Counted from the first letter of the stretch, positions 18,286 through 27,327 are shown. The stretch: DNA of 64,000 nt from Neiella litorisoli (GCF_014773395.1 NZ_JACXAF010000006.1:1-64000); one strand, 5' to 3'. Numbers and translations are program-made. Notes: generated from the letters alone by a model not told the origin.

Positions 18286-18801
18286 TTAGCCGATTCGGGT
18301 ATTGTTATTGCGATCTCGGCTCGCTCGGATCAGCCCATCGCCCTGTTCGGCAATGGTGCTTGCCATGCCGCGTTTGGCTAAACGGTCATACAACACCACA
18401 TTGACGGTGGCGGCCAAGTTCATGCAGCCGATGGTCGGCACGTAAGTGGCCGCGTCGGCACGATCAATCAATGCTTGCGGAATTGAACCGTCTTCTGGCC
18501 CAAATAGGTAAATGGCGTTTGCCGGATGCTCAAATGCCGGTAGCGGGGTGGCCCCTTCAATTAAATCGACACAGACCACTTGAATGTCGCTAGTTAAGTC
18601 GGCAAGCACATCATCAACTTTCTTAATATCGAAATGTTGCGCGGCATTTTTGGTGTCGGTATGAAACTTAGCGCCGCGCTCCCAGCGGTGGCCGGTGTAA
18701 CGGATGGCATTGGCTTGATAACAGTTTGCCGCGCGCAATACGGCGCCAACATTGGTGGCACTTTTGGGGTTGAGTAACCCGAGTATGACGTTTGAAGGCA
18801 T
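18286..18801 (-). CDS. SpoU/TrmH-family RNA 2'-O-methyltransferase
   Basis: 171 residues from ATG 18801 (MPSNVILGLLNPKSATN); a longer frame to 18888 adds an unlikely leader. The three SPOUT motifs are clear: NPKSATNVGAVLRAA (motif 1), YLFGPEDGSIPQ (motif 2) and IGCMNLAATVNVVLYDRL (motif 3). Enzymes of this fold form a C-terminal trefoil knot and methylate ribose in tRNA or rRNA with SAM. It lacks an N-terminal substrate-binding extension; its exact target is unknown. It is convergent with the LysR gene, 2 bp apart. Confidence 0.87.
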   Translation of the reverse strand: MPSNVILGLLNPKSATNVGAVLRAANCYQANAIRYTGHRWERGAKFHTDTKNAAQHFDIKKVDDVLADLTSDIQVVCVDLIEGATPLPAFEHPANAIYLFGPEDGSIPQALIDRADAATYVPTIGCMNLAATVNVVLYDRLAKRGMASTIAEQGDGLIRASRDRNNNTRIG

Positions 18802-19017
18802 AGGCTGGCAGTGATGGCGGCTAAAGTTTGGCGCGATTGTAACTGCCCTTGTCGTTGGCAACAACCAAGCGCCAATCACTGTTGTCACAGACCTTTGTCA
18901 TAATGATTGAGGAAAATCGGTAGGAATTTCCGATAAGTATATTTTGCTGCTTAATAGGCTTTGAGCTAGCCTTTGAAAAGCTTAAAAAATTTCGCAATGA
19001 AAATAGAGGGAAAGCGA

Positions 19018-19833
19018 ATGGAAGAGTATGTGAACGAAGGGATCAGTTTGGCCATGGCGTATTTGCCCAAGGTTTTACTGGCGATTGTATTTTTATGGGT
19101 CGGCTTGTGGGCGATTAAAAAGATCGTTGGCTTGATGGACTTGGCGATGACCAAAAAGGATATTGAAGTATCCTTGCGGGGCTTTCTGTGCAGCGTGCTC
19201 GGTTCGTTGCTGAAAGTTGCTTTGGTGATCTCGGTTGCCACCATGGTTGGCATCGAAATGACCGCGTTTATCGCAGTGCTTGGTGCCGCTGGTTTAGCCG
19301 TTGGTATGGCGCTGTCGGGAACTTTGCAGAATTTCGCCGGCGGGGTGATTATTCTGCTGTTTAAACCATACAAAGTGGGCGATGTCATTCAAGCGCAAGG
19401 CTACACAGGTTCGGTCAGCGATATTCAAATCTTTGTTACTGTGCTAAAAACGCCAGACAACAAAACCATCATCATTCCGAATGCGCCGCTTTCCACCGGT
19501 TCGTTGGTGAACTTTTCGATTGAAAAGAAGCGCCGCGTCGATCTGGTGTTTGGTATTGGTTATGGCGATAGCATTGATCAGGCTCGTGAGGTTATTCTGG
19601 GAATTGTCAACGCCGATGAGCGGGTTCATCAAGATCCGGAGCCCTTTATCAAAGTCGGCGAGTTAGCTGATTCATCGGTGAACTTTGTCGTGCGCCTGTG
19701 GGTTAACGCTGAAGATTATTGGGGCGTTCACTTTGATACCATCGAAGCGGTCAAAAAAGCCTTTGATGCGCAAGGTGTTTCGATTCCATTCCCGCAGCAG
19801 GATGTGCATCTCCACCAGGTTGCCAACCAATAA
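19018..19833 (+). CDS. mscS: Small-conductance mechanosensitive channel MscS
   Basis: 271 residues, close to the 286 of E. coli MscS, with three N-terminal membrane helices. The pore-lining helix TM3 is unmistakable (IAVLGAAGLAVGMALSGTLQNFAGGVIILLFKPYKVGD). It is followed by the beta domain (IIIPNAPLSTGSLVNFS) and the alpha-beta C-terminal domain. ATG 19018 is chosen for its GAGGGA site; an upstream in-frame ATG at 18973 has none. It opens under hypo-osmotic shock. Confidence 0.93.
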   Translation: MEEYVNEGISLAMAYLPKVLLAIVFLWVGLWAIKKIVGLMDLAMTKKDIEVSLRGFLCSVLGSLLKVALVISVATMVGIEMTAFIAVLGAAGLAVGMALSGTLQNFAGGVIILLFKPYKVGDVIQAQGYTGSVSDIQIFVTVLKTPDNKTIIIPNAPLSTGSLVNFSIEKKRRVDLVFGIGYGDSIDQAREVILGIVNADERVHQDPEPFIKVGELADSSVNFVVRLWVNAEDYWGVHFDTIEAVKKAFDAQGVSIPFPQQDVHLHQVANQ

Positions 19834-19858
19834 GTTGCCAATTATTAAGTTGCAGCTT

Positions 19859-19883
19859 AGGCAAGGGCATTGGGCCCTTGCCT
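19859..19883 (+). terminator. Hairpin between convergent mscS and gluconokinase genes
   Basis: A perfect 10-bp stem AGGCAAGGGC/GCCCTTGCCT with a 5-base loop. The T-tract is weak (TATT), so termination may be imperfect. Confidence 0.5.
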
Positions 19884-19899
19884 TATTCGAGGCTGTTGC

Positions 19900-20394
19900 T
19901 CATTTCAACACTTCTTTTAGTAACGCATCTGGCGTTTTCGCGCCGTCTAACAGCGTAATTTTCTCCTCGGCAGCAAATGGCTCAAGAGCCTCAAATTGTG
20001 AATCCAGCAAGGATGCCGGCATAAAGTGAGCATTGCGCTGATTCATTCGCTCAATTAATTGGCCTTTGGCTACCTCTAAAAACAAACAGTTGAGTTGTGG
20101 AAACGCTTGTCTGAATTTAGCGCGGTGTTGTTGACGCAAGCCCGAGTAAGCCAGTACCACCGATTGTTGCTGCTGGTGATGCTGGCGAATGTGCTTGATC
20201 AATTGTTCAATCCAAGGTTCTCGCATGGCATCGGTGAGTGGTTTACCAGCGGCCATATGGGCTTTGTTGGCGGCACTATGATGATCATCGGCTTCAACAA
20301 AGTTATAGCCAAGAGCATTGGCTAGCTTGACGGCCAAAGTGCTTTTACCACTGCCACTAACGCCCATGATGATGATGAGTTGTGGTGTTGTCAT
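19900..20394 (-). CDS. gntK: Gluconokinase
   Basis: Phosphorylates D-gluconate to 6-phosphogluconate with ATP. 164 residues with the P-loop GVSGSGKST near residue 11, the family segments FVEADDHHSAANKAHMAAGKPLTDAMREPW and VVLAYSGLRQQHRAKFR, and a C-terminal gluconokinase tail. Its start overlaps the stop of the GH94 phosphorylase by ATGA, so it is translated with that gene. That fits because cellobionate phosphorolysis releases gluconate. Product would enter the Entner-Doudoroff or pentose phosphate pathway. Confidence 0.93.
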   Translation of the reverse strand: MTTPQLIIIMGVSGSGKSTLAVKLANALGYNFVEADDHHSAANKAHMAAGKPLTDAMREPWIEQLIKHIRQHHQQQQSVVLAYSGLRQQHRAKFRQAFPQLNCLFLEVAKGQLIERMNQRNAHFMPASLLDSQFEALEPFAAEEKITLLDGAKTPDALLKEVLK

Positions 20395-22772
20395 CGCGGC
20401 AATATGACCTCGATTTGATAGTGTTGACCGGCTTCAATTGCGCTGATTTGTTGTCCGACAATGGTCGCTTGTGCGGATTGCCCTGCGGGCTTCTGTACAG
20501 AATGCAACGTCACATCGGCAACATCATTGGTGCGTTGATAACGAATGTCAAAGTGAGCGCCGCGGAAAGTGCGGGTTAAACGAGCCGATTGCCAGCTACT
20601 TGGTAATTGCGGAGTTAACAGCACCCCTTGTTGATTGCCGGTAAATCCGAACAAGCATTGCACCACGATGCGGTGGATCCAGGCGGCGCTGCCGGTATTA
20701 AATAGCTGACTGGAACGCCCCGCGTGCTCGGGATATCGCTCAAATGCGCCACGGTAGTAGTTGGGTACAAACACCGGTAATTGCCCCCTGCGCATTAAGT
20801 CCTCATCACAATCGGCAGGGAACATCTGCTGCAGGTATTGAAACGCTAAATCGCCTTCACCAGAGAGGTACAGGGCATACACATAAAATGCCGCCGCGTG
20901 GTTATAGACCGAACCGTTCTCCGCTGAGCCGGGGAATTTTTGGGTCACTCGGCCAATATGCTCATGCATGTGAGTAAAGGCCGGCGCCAACATCTGTAAG
21001 CCATATGGGGTGGCTAAGTGTTGCTGAATCGCGGCGATCATGCTGGCTTTCTGCTGCGGATCGGCGGCGCCTGCCAAAAATGCAAAACTTTGCGGGTTTA
21101 GGAATATTCGGCCTTCGGTGTCGGTTGCGCAGCCAAATGCGGTGCCGTTGTCACTGATGCCGCGAACAAACCATTGGCCATCCCAGCAATGTTGATTAAA
21201 TGACTGACGAAATGAGTCGGCGAGTTGCTGATAGCGGTGGCTCAATTGGTGATGCGAGGCATTGACCAGAATATCGGCCCAAAGCTGACAAGCATAGGCG
21301 CTGGCAACGGTAAGCCAAGCCGATACGCCTTGGCCTTGATAGCCGACCATGTTCATCGGATCGCACCAGTCGCCTTGGGCGATGTAACTTAAACCCCGTT
21401 CATCGCGTTGAGCATCAAGCCAGTCCATCGCCAAGCTGATGTGCTGAGCGACTGACACTGACTGTTGGCTATCAGCAAACCCGATTATTTCGTCAAGCAA
21501 CTGATAGTCATTGGTTTCTTGCAAATAAGTTTCAACCAGCATTGGCAACCACACACAATGGTCGGTGTGAGGGACTTGGTTAATGTACTTGAGCTTGGCA
21601 TCAGGGTGGAGCAAGACACCATCTGGCATTTGTCCCGAGGCGAACTGCTGGCTCAGTGCGGTAATGATTCGGGCGCGACATTGCTCTGGGGCAACAAAGC
21701 AATAGCCGAGGGCGTCTTGCAAGTAATTGCGGGTTTGTGGATCGGTGGTTAGACGGTTGCTTTCGCCATGATAGCTGACTTGCCGGTAAAGCCAGTGATT
21801 GATTTGATTGGCTAACCAGGAGGAAGGCATGTCAACTTGAAATGAACGAACTGTTGCGCTAGAGCCTGCATTGCGTGGCGCTTTCGCATCGGCCCAAGCT
21901 TTGCTTCTACTGGCAATTTCAGCTGTTGTTTTAGCCGCGCCAAAAGCAAATCGGTAGCACGCCGAGCGCTCGCCCGGCGCCAATTCAAACTCATATTGCA
22001 TCGCTGCGACAGGCGTTTGATAAATAGCTGGCTGGCAGGGCAATGGCTCATGAGTCAGCGCGGAGGGCTTATGGAGCCCGCCTTCGCCTTCGAATGCCGC
22101 TTGATTGGCTTGCCAAGAGTCGGGCTGGTGATCGGCCCAAAGAAACGTCATTTCGGCTAAATGTTGATTGTCAAAATACTGCTCAACTTTCTGATAAGGC
22201 GTTACTTTTTGACAGATGATGGCGTTTAATTCAGGACTGTAATCGCCTTGTTGATTCATCCATGACAGATAACCAACCGTGAAATATGGGGTTAATTTGA
22301 GCGACTTAGTTTGATCACTGAGATTGCTGACTTGGCAGCTCCAGAATTCGGCGACTTCGTTATCACCAAGCCAACTGGTGAGTTCAATTTCAATATCGCC
22401 ATAGCGCACTAACCATTGAATTGAATCTTGGTAGCAGCGCATTTCAAAATGCTGAGCGTTGATTCGGCATGGTTCATAAGGTGCTGAATATAATTGCTTT
22501 GCTACCAGATCTTGCAGATAGAAAAAGCGCCCTGGGTAATGACTGAAATAGGGCTGCTCAGGCTGCATAAAGGTCGTCGCTTCAATATTGGGGCCAGTGG
22601 AATACTTGGCCGGTTCCGGCTGCATAAACTGGCTGGTGACATACCCGCGGCAGTTGTACTGCACCATCATTTTCTGATTCCAAAGGTAGCCCGCAGCGAG
22701 TGGCATCGCGTTTGGGCTATTGAGGCGGCAGCTGCCATCGGCAGCAAATTCAATCATGCTGTTATGGTTCAT
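20391..22772 (-). CDS. GH94 phosphorylase, probable cellobionic acid phosphorylase
   Basis: 793 residues from ATG 22772 (MNHNSMIEFAADG); the ATG overlaps the transporter stop, while the longer frame to 22889 runs into that gene. The GH94 layout is complete: N-terminal beta-sandwich domain, helical (alpha/alpha)6 barrel and C-terminal strand domain. The general acid is probably Asp471 in GDWCDPMNMVG. Residues 608 and 612 in GRVTQKFPGSAENG are Arg and Lys four apart. From memory these correspond, with a shift of one, to Arg609/Lys613 that bind the carboxylate in the Saccharophagus degradans cellobionic acid phosphorylase. With gluconokinase next door this supports cellobionate + Pi giving glucose-1-phosphate + gluconate. 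Cellobiose or chitobiose phosphorylase is less likely. No signal peptide: cytoplasmic. Confidence 0.82.
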   Translation of the reverse strand: MNHNSMIEFAADGSCRLNSPNAMPLAAGYLWNQKMMVQYNCRGYVTSQFMQPEPAKYSTGPNIEATTFMQPEQPYFSHYPGRFFYLQDLVAKQLYSAPYEPCRINAQHFEMRCYQDSIQWLVRYGDIEIELTSWLGDNEVAEFWSCQVSNLSDQTKSLKLTPYFTVGYLSWMNQQGDYSPELNAIICQKVTPYQKVEQYFDNQHLAEMTFLWADHQPDSWQANQAAFEGEGGLHKPSALTHEPLPCQPAIYQTPVAAMQYEFELAPGERSACYRFAFGAAKTTAEIASRSKAWADAKAPRNAGSSATVRSFQVDMPSSWLANQINHWLYRQVSYHGESNRLTTDPQTRNYLQDALGYCFVAPEQCRARIITALSQQFASGQMPDGVLLHPDAKLKYINQVPHTDHCVWLPMLVETYLQETNDYQLLDEIIGFADSQQSVSVAQHISLAMDWLDAQRDERGLSYIAQGDWCDPMNMVGYQGQGVSAWLTVASAYACQLWADILVNASHHQLSHRYQQLADSFRQSFNQHCWDGQWFVRGISDNGTAFGCATDTEGRIFLNPQSFAFLAGAADPQQKASMIAAIQQHLATPYGLQMLAPAFTHMHEHIGRVTQKFPGSAENGSVYNHAAAFYVYALYLSGEGDLAFQYLQQMFPADCDEDLMRRGQLPVFVPNYYRGAFERYPEHAGRSSQLFNTGSAAWIHRIVVQCLFGFTGNQQGVLLTPQLPSSWQSARLTRTFRGAHFDIRYQRTNDVADVTLHSVQKPAGQSAQATIVGQQISAIEAGQHYQIEVILPR

Positions 22773-24109
22773 GCGCGTTGCTCCAATTCGCTTTGAATGC
22801 GACTGAGTTGTTGGCTGTTGAGGGAATAGCGACTGGCCACCCAAGCTGCTAGCAAAGCAAAGGCTCCGGGGATCAGGGTGACTAACCAAACAATGGCTTC
22901 GGTCGATTCTGCCGATTGCTGACTATTCGCTTGGTACCCCATGGCTGCCAGCAACCAACCTATTACCGCAGCGGCGGCGGCGCCGCCTAGTTTTAAGGCG
23001 AAGGTAGCAGACGAAAAAATCAACCCAGTGGCGCGACGGTTGTTCTTCCACTCCGAGTAGTCAGCGGTATCTGCATACATGCTCCAAACCAATGGCGATT
23101 TTGGCCCGAGAGCCAACGAGATCAGGACACCGAAGGAAAAGATCAGGCCAATGCTGTTTGCTGGCAGAAAGTACATGACGCCGGATAACACGCCGACTGC
23201 CGTCATTAGCCAGATCAACAGGGTTCGCTTATCCCAATAACGGGTCAATAGCGGCGTTGCTGCGGCGCCTATGGCATAGGCAATCATGCAGGCGGTTAAA
23301 AAGTTACCCATCAAGTCGGGGCGTTCGACGAAATATTTAAAGTAGTAAGCACTGGCCGCGTTGCGCAGGGAAATGGTGATAATCACCACCAAGCCTAACC
23401 AAAACAGCACGAGCCACGGCCCGTTGCTGAGCAAGTCTTTGCCGTCCTGCGCAAAGTTGCTGTCTTGTGGCGGGCAGGTTACGCGCTCTTTGGTGCTGAT
23501 AAAGGTGATGAAAAACAGCATGCAGGCAATCGCGGCATAGACGGCCATGGTGAGCTGCCAGCCGAGTTGTGCATTGCCGGCGCCAAGTATTTCAACCAGT
23601 TTTGGCGTGCCCCAAGTGACAATGACACCGCCGCTAAACGCGGCAACAAAGCGTAGTGAGGTCAGCGTGGTGCGTTCCTGCGGATTGGCAGTGAGCACTC
23701 CGAGCATGGCCGAATAAGGGATATTGACCAGCGTGTAGGCCACCATCATGGTGATGTAAGTGGCATAAGCCCAAAGCAACTTGCCGGTGGAATCAAGGTC
23801 TGGGGTGGTATAAGTCAGTACGGCAGCTGCGGCTAATGGCAGAGCACCCCACAGCAAATAAGGGCGAAACTTACCCCAGCGGGTCTCGGTTCGATCGGCC
23901 ATGTACCCCATCGCCGGATCGGTAAAGGCATCGATAATACGAGTGACCAGAAACATGGTGCCTGCGGCCGCTGCGGGCAAACCAAAGACATCGGTGTAGA
24001 AGAACAGCAAATAGACTTCGATGTTTTTCCAGAAAAAATTAAAACCGCCATCGCCGGCGGCGTAGCCAAGTTTCTCTCGCCAGCTTAGATGGCTATTGCG
24101 CTGTGTCAT
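22769..24109 (-). CDS. GPH-family sugar/sugar-acid:cation symporter (MFS)
   Basis: 446 residues with 12 hydrophobic segments. The N-terminus (LSWREKLGYAAGDGGFNFFWKNIEVYLLFFYTDVFGL) and PAMGYMADRTETRWGKFRPYLLWGALPL are hallmarks of the glycoside-pentoside-hexuronide family (MelB/XynB-like). ATG 24109 has AGGAG upstream; the open frame extends to 24178 but covers the operator-like palindrome. The stop overlaps the GH94 start by ATGA. By context it should bring cellobionate or a related disaccharide acid into the cell. Confidence 0.88.
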   Translation of the reverse strand: MTQRNSHLSWREKLGYAAGDGGFNFFWKNIEVYLLFFYTDVFGLPAAAAGTMFLVTRIIDAFTDPAMGYMADRTETRWGKFRPYLLWGALPLAAAAVLTYTTPDLDSTGKLLWAYATYITMMVAYTLVNIPYSAMLGVLTANPQERTTLTSLRFVAAFSGGVIVTWGTPKLVEILGAGNAQLGWQLTMAVYAAIACMLFFITFISTKERVTCPPQDSNFAQDGKDLLSNGPWLVLFWLGLVVIITISLRNAASAYYFKYFVERPDLMGNFLTACMIAYAIGAAATPLLTRYWDKRTLLIWLMTAVGVLSGVMYFLPANSIGLIFSFGVLISLALGPKSPLVWSMYADTADYSEWKNNRRATGLIFSSATFALKLGGAAAAAVIGWLLAAMGYQANSQQSAESTEAIVWLVTLIPGAFALLAAWVASRYSLNSQQLSRIQSELEQRA

Positions 24110-24164
24110 GTGGGCTCCTGCACGGATGAGTTCTGGCGTAATGAGAAATGATTTACATACGCAA

Positions 24165-24176
24165 GAAAACGTTTTC
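24165..24176 (-). promoter_or_regulatory. Perfect palindrome GAAAACGTTTTC, LacI-family-type operator
   Basis: A 12-bp perfect dyad with the central CG of LacI/GalR-family operators, 56-67 bp upstream of the transporter start. Its AAACGTTT core recurs upstream of the tandem GH14 gene (27223-27230), suggesting common control of the two units. No cognate regulator gene lies in the window. Confidence 0.5.
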
Positions 24177-24275
24177 ATTATTTTCTTTTTAACGTTTCAT
24201 GGTTGTGCTGAAAGTGCAATCATCAGAATGACGTAGTGAGGTTTAGGTCAATTTTTTGGCTAAAAAATCAGCATC

Positions 24276-24306
24276 AAAAAGCCCGCAATATTGGCATATT
24301 GCGGGC
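24276..24306 (-). terminator. Intrinsic terminator of the tandem GH14 gene
   Basis: On the minus strand GCCCGCAATAT and ATATTGCGGGC form an 11-bp stem around a short loop, followed by five T. It lies about 50 bp after the GH14 stop, so the GH14 gene and the transporter operon are separate transcripts. Confidence 0.85.
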
Positions 24307-24354
24307 TTTATCGAGCAACTCAAGCAACTGAGGCGAGCAGATCAAAGCAAGCGA

Positions 24355-27060
24355 TTATTGCTCTTTGTTGATCAGCTCCTTCAACTGCTGCATCGGTAGC
24401 GGATGATCGTCAAACAGGTTCTGCAGCCGCAGTAGGGTAATGCCGCCAAATCCGGGCTGGCGATCCAAGGCGCGGGCAATTTGCTTCCAACCTTGCTTAC
24501 CATACAGCTCGCCTGCAAGGGCGTTTTCACCCATCAGGCTGACGCCAACTTCGGCTGCCGCGTCGGCCATCCAATTAACCAGATCTTCAGCCCGCGAGTA
24601 ACCTTCATAGTCCTTGTTAATCATTTCCAGACAAGTGAAGTGCATCACCACTCGGTTGCGGAGGTTCTTCGGAATGAGATCCTCCAGCAGGCGCGCATAT
24701 TCACCATGGTTTTGTGGGCCCATGTTGGCGTGCGGAGCAATCAAACCGGCGGTGATCTCTGCGGCCCGTGGCATCACCGGATCGCTAACTTCCCAGTGAA
24801 TGCCTGGCACTTTGAGGCCAAGTGGCACATGCAACAGGGGGCCGTCAAATACTTCAGCGGCACATTTGAGGATCGTCCTACCGTGATTGACCAGCGACTG
24901 CTGATACCAATAGAGGAACTCTCTGCCTAGCGGACTGTGCATGTACTGCTTGTTGTTAAACAGCTCATCAGGCTCAGGGAAGGCCATCTCGGTAAAGTCT
25001 CGAACTTCAGTACCCAAAGCATAGTTGAGCGCAGCTGGCGTACTGTATTTTTGCTCCAGATAGCTCAGCCAATCTTGCTGGGCTAAACGGCTGTAGCACT
25101 GTAGCGTGCCACGGTTGGGGTAATTGCCCCAGTCGTGGGCGTTATAGCTTGGGTAGCGCAGCTCTCCTGCAGGCCCGAGACTAATGTTAATTTCATCAAT
25201 AAGCTCAGCGTGGGCACTGTAATGCTTGCTGAAAGCGGCCATGAAGCGGCGGTAATAGGGCAATACGTATTGATCGGCCCACAACGACACATATTCCATC
25301 GAAGAATCGCCCGATTCACTGACATATTGTAAGTCGCGAACCGACTCCAACTCTGGGTTTGCCACGAGGATTTTGCCCCACAACCACAATGGAATGGTTT
25401 GCATAAAGTCGTCGTTAACATTACCGCCAGCCTGATGGAACGACAGGATCGGCACCCAATGCATATCGTGAGCCGCCAGCACTTCGAGCATTCGGTCGTA
25501 ATAGCTCCAGTCGTATACTTCCGGTTGTGGTCCTTCAATCAGGCCCCACCATAAGTCGGTCGAAATGGCGCTGACACCGATACGGCGTAGCTGTTTGATT
25601 TGCTGCTCAAACTCGGCCCAATTTTCTTCTTCAAGGAGCAGTTTCTGGTTGGCCACTTTTAAGTGCAATGGCCCCATGACTCGGAATATTTTGCGACTGT
25701 GTTGTGGATCGGGCGAACCGCCATGTTTCAAGTGAGCCAACTGACGCAGTCGGAATGGCCCAGCCGATTGTTTGTCCAGAGCGCTATCCAAATCGCGCAA
25801 TGCCCAGCCTGCCAACATGGGCTTGTGAAGTACCCGTTGGACCATGCTATCCCAAGTCGGGTGCTCTGCCAGTGCTTGCACATCAGCATTTTCGGCAACA
25901 ATCGGGATCCCTTGTTTTTTGGCGTGGCGCAGCCAGCTTGAGACACGATGCGAATGTTTGGCATGTTCCAAGCCGGTCATGCTAAAGCACAGCGGCCGTT
26001 CGGTGGTTTGGCGAATTTTTGCCACCAAGGCATCGAAGAATTCGAAATCCTGATTGGGCTGCTCCGATAACTGCAATCCGGCAAAAGCGGCCAACACCCG
26101 TTGATTCTGCTCGGTTGCCTGACTGCCAAACGTCGTTGGCAAGCGCAGCCCCAAAGAGCATTGCCAGTGCGACGGCAGTAGTTGATCGACCAAGCCCACC
26201 GCCGCGTCAGCTTGTTCAATCAAGATGCCTTGGTACCAAGCAAAGAAATCTTTTGCAGCTTGCGATAATTGCAGCGGCTCGCTGGCGCTCATGTAGCCGT
26301 AAAGGCCGACAAACTCCTGCTGCACCTGTTTCAGTAGTTTTCTCGCCGACAATTCTGGCTGCATTTGCCAAGCCTCGTACCAGGCTGACTTCGAGCCATA
26401 ATGGCGGCGCATGTGCTGTTCAAAATCGGCCACTGCCAGTTCACTGAATACCGGCAGCTGGACCGGTTTGCCATGACGTTTGAGGAGCGGATGGCGTAGT
26501 TCGCCTTCCGGCCCTGTGCCAATCGCGATATGTGGAATATGGCTGGCAAAATCATCAAAAAACTGAACAAAGCCGGACAACCACTGGCTTACATAGGGGA
26601 GGTAGAGTTCGCGCGCCCACGGGCTTGGTGCGGCCATGCTGTCGCGGCCGGAGTTATCCACATATTTGAGACTATCTTGGGGCCATTGTGATTGATCTTG
26701 CTGGGAAATGTAGCCCCAGAACCAATCCGGCATTAGCTGTTGCTGACGAGCATCACTGAGGCCGCTAGTGGCTAAATTGAATTCGGGAATGATGTTCAAA
26801 CCGGTGGAGCGCAACAGTTCAAACAGGGTGCGATAGCCTCGCCATGATTTCTCCTGCTCGGCATTGTCTGGATGAAACGGCGCAATGATGCGCCAGCTGA
26901 TCGGTACGATGATGCCATCAACACCGAGCTTTCTGGCTTGGGAAAACTTTTGAGTCAGGCTTTTCTGAAGCGATAAATCGGAAGCCAATGCATACATCAA
27001 GCGATGCAAGTCGGCAGGGGCGTACAACCAAACGGCCAGTGGATAAAGGGACTGCGTCAT
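24355..27060 (-). CDS. Tandem double GH14 (beta-amylase-fold) protein
   Basis: 901 residues with no signal peptide, so probably cytoplasmic. The C-terminal unit (about residues 460-890) matches bacterial beta-amylases: MGPLHLKV, STDLWWGLIEG, the flexible loop FHQAGGNVNDD, LGPAGELRYPSY with catalytic-acid candidate Glu633, HFTCLEM, and MGENAL with base candidate Glu845, then GGITLLRLQNL. The N-terminal unit (about 1-430) is a diverged copy. It keeps GTGPEGELRHP (Glu187) and VAENA (Glu390) but lacks the WWG and HQxGGN loops. Beta-amylases release maltose from alpha-1,4-glucan ends; here two fused units and an intracellular location make the substrate uncertain. AAGGAA precedes ATG 27060. It is a monocistronic unit upstream of the cellobionate operon. 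Confidence 0.85.
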   Translation of the reverse strand: MTQSLYPLAVWLYAPADLHRLMYALASDLSLQKSLTQKFSQARKLGVDGIIVPISWRIIAPFHPDNAEQEKSWRGYRTLFELLRSTGLNIIPEFNLATSGLSDARQQQLMPDWFWGYISQQDQSQWPQDSLKYVDNSGRDSMAAPSPWARELYLPYVSQWLSGFVQFFDDFASHIPHIAIGTGPEGELRHPLLKRHGKPVQLPVFSELAVADFEQHMRRHYGSKSAWYEAWQMQPELSARKLLKQVQQEFVGLYGYMSASEPLQLSQAAKDFFAWYQGILIEQADAAVGLVDQLLPSHWQCSLGLRLPTTFGSQATEQNQRVLAAFAGLQLSEQPNQDFEFFDALVAKIRQTTERPLCFSMTGLEHAKHSHRVSSWLRHAKKQGIPIVAENADVQALAEHPTWDSMVQRVLHKPMLAGWALRDLDSALDKQSAGPFRLRQLAHLKHGGSPDPQHSRKIFRVMGPLHLKVANQKLLLEEENWAEFEQQIKQLRRIGVSAISTDLWWGLIEGPQPEVYDWSYYDRMLEVLAAHDMHWVPILSFHQAGGNVNDDFMQTIPLWLWGKILVANPELESVRDLQYVSESGDSSMEYVSLWADQYVLPYYRRFMAAFSKHYSAHAELIDEINISLGPAGELRYPSYNAHDWGNYPNRGTLQCYSRLAQQDWLSYLEQKYSTPAALNYALGTEVRDFTEMAFPEPDELFNNKQYMHSPLGREFLYWYQQSLVNHGRTILKCAAEVFDGPLLHVPLGLKVPGIHWEVSDPVMPRAAEITAGLIAPHANMGPQNHGEYARLLEDLIPKNLRNRVVMHFTCLEMINKDYEGYSRAEDLVNWMADAAAEVGVSLMGENALAGELYGKQGWKQIARALDRQPGFGGITLLRLQNLFDDHPLPMQQLKELINKEQ

Positions 27061-27222
27061 TTTCCATTCCTTGTCCGCGAGCAGATTGCTATCTCAACCA
27101 CATCTGTCGCGTTATTCTTTGATCTCGACGGTAGGAGCCTAAGCTAACGTCGATCGTCGATGTTTATACACAGCGGCGTGAGCTGCTGCGTTACCTAGCT
27201 TGCAACAAGGTTAGTCGAAGCT

Positions 27223-27230
27223 AAACGTTT
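27223..27230 (-). promoter_or_regulatory. AAACGTTT operator-like core upstream of tandem GH14 gene
   Basis: An 8-bp perfect palindrome (flanked as CTAAACGTTTGG) about 165 bp upstream of the GH14 start. It shares its core with the 12-bp palindrome at 24165-24176. Short enough to occur by chance. Confidence 0.35.
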
Positions 27231-27327
27231 GGAGCAAAAACAGCGATATGAAAAATCAGTGAAGACTCAATCGCTTTGCGTTAGAACAAGTTTGTGGCAA
27301 TGGAAGCGGTGCCACAATTTTTAGCGA

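Noticed and set aside
18802-18888. N-terminal extension of the SpoU methyltransferase
   Set aside because: Family proteins of this size start at the NPKSATN strand; the extra 29 residues have no ribosome site or motif.
24110-24178. Longer start for the GPH transporter
   Set aside because: It would run across the operator-like palindrome; AGGAG directly precedes ATG 24109, where the family N-terminus begins.
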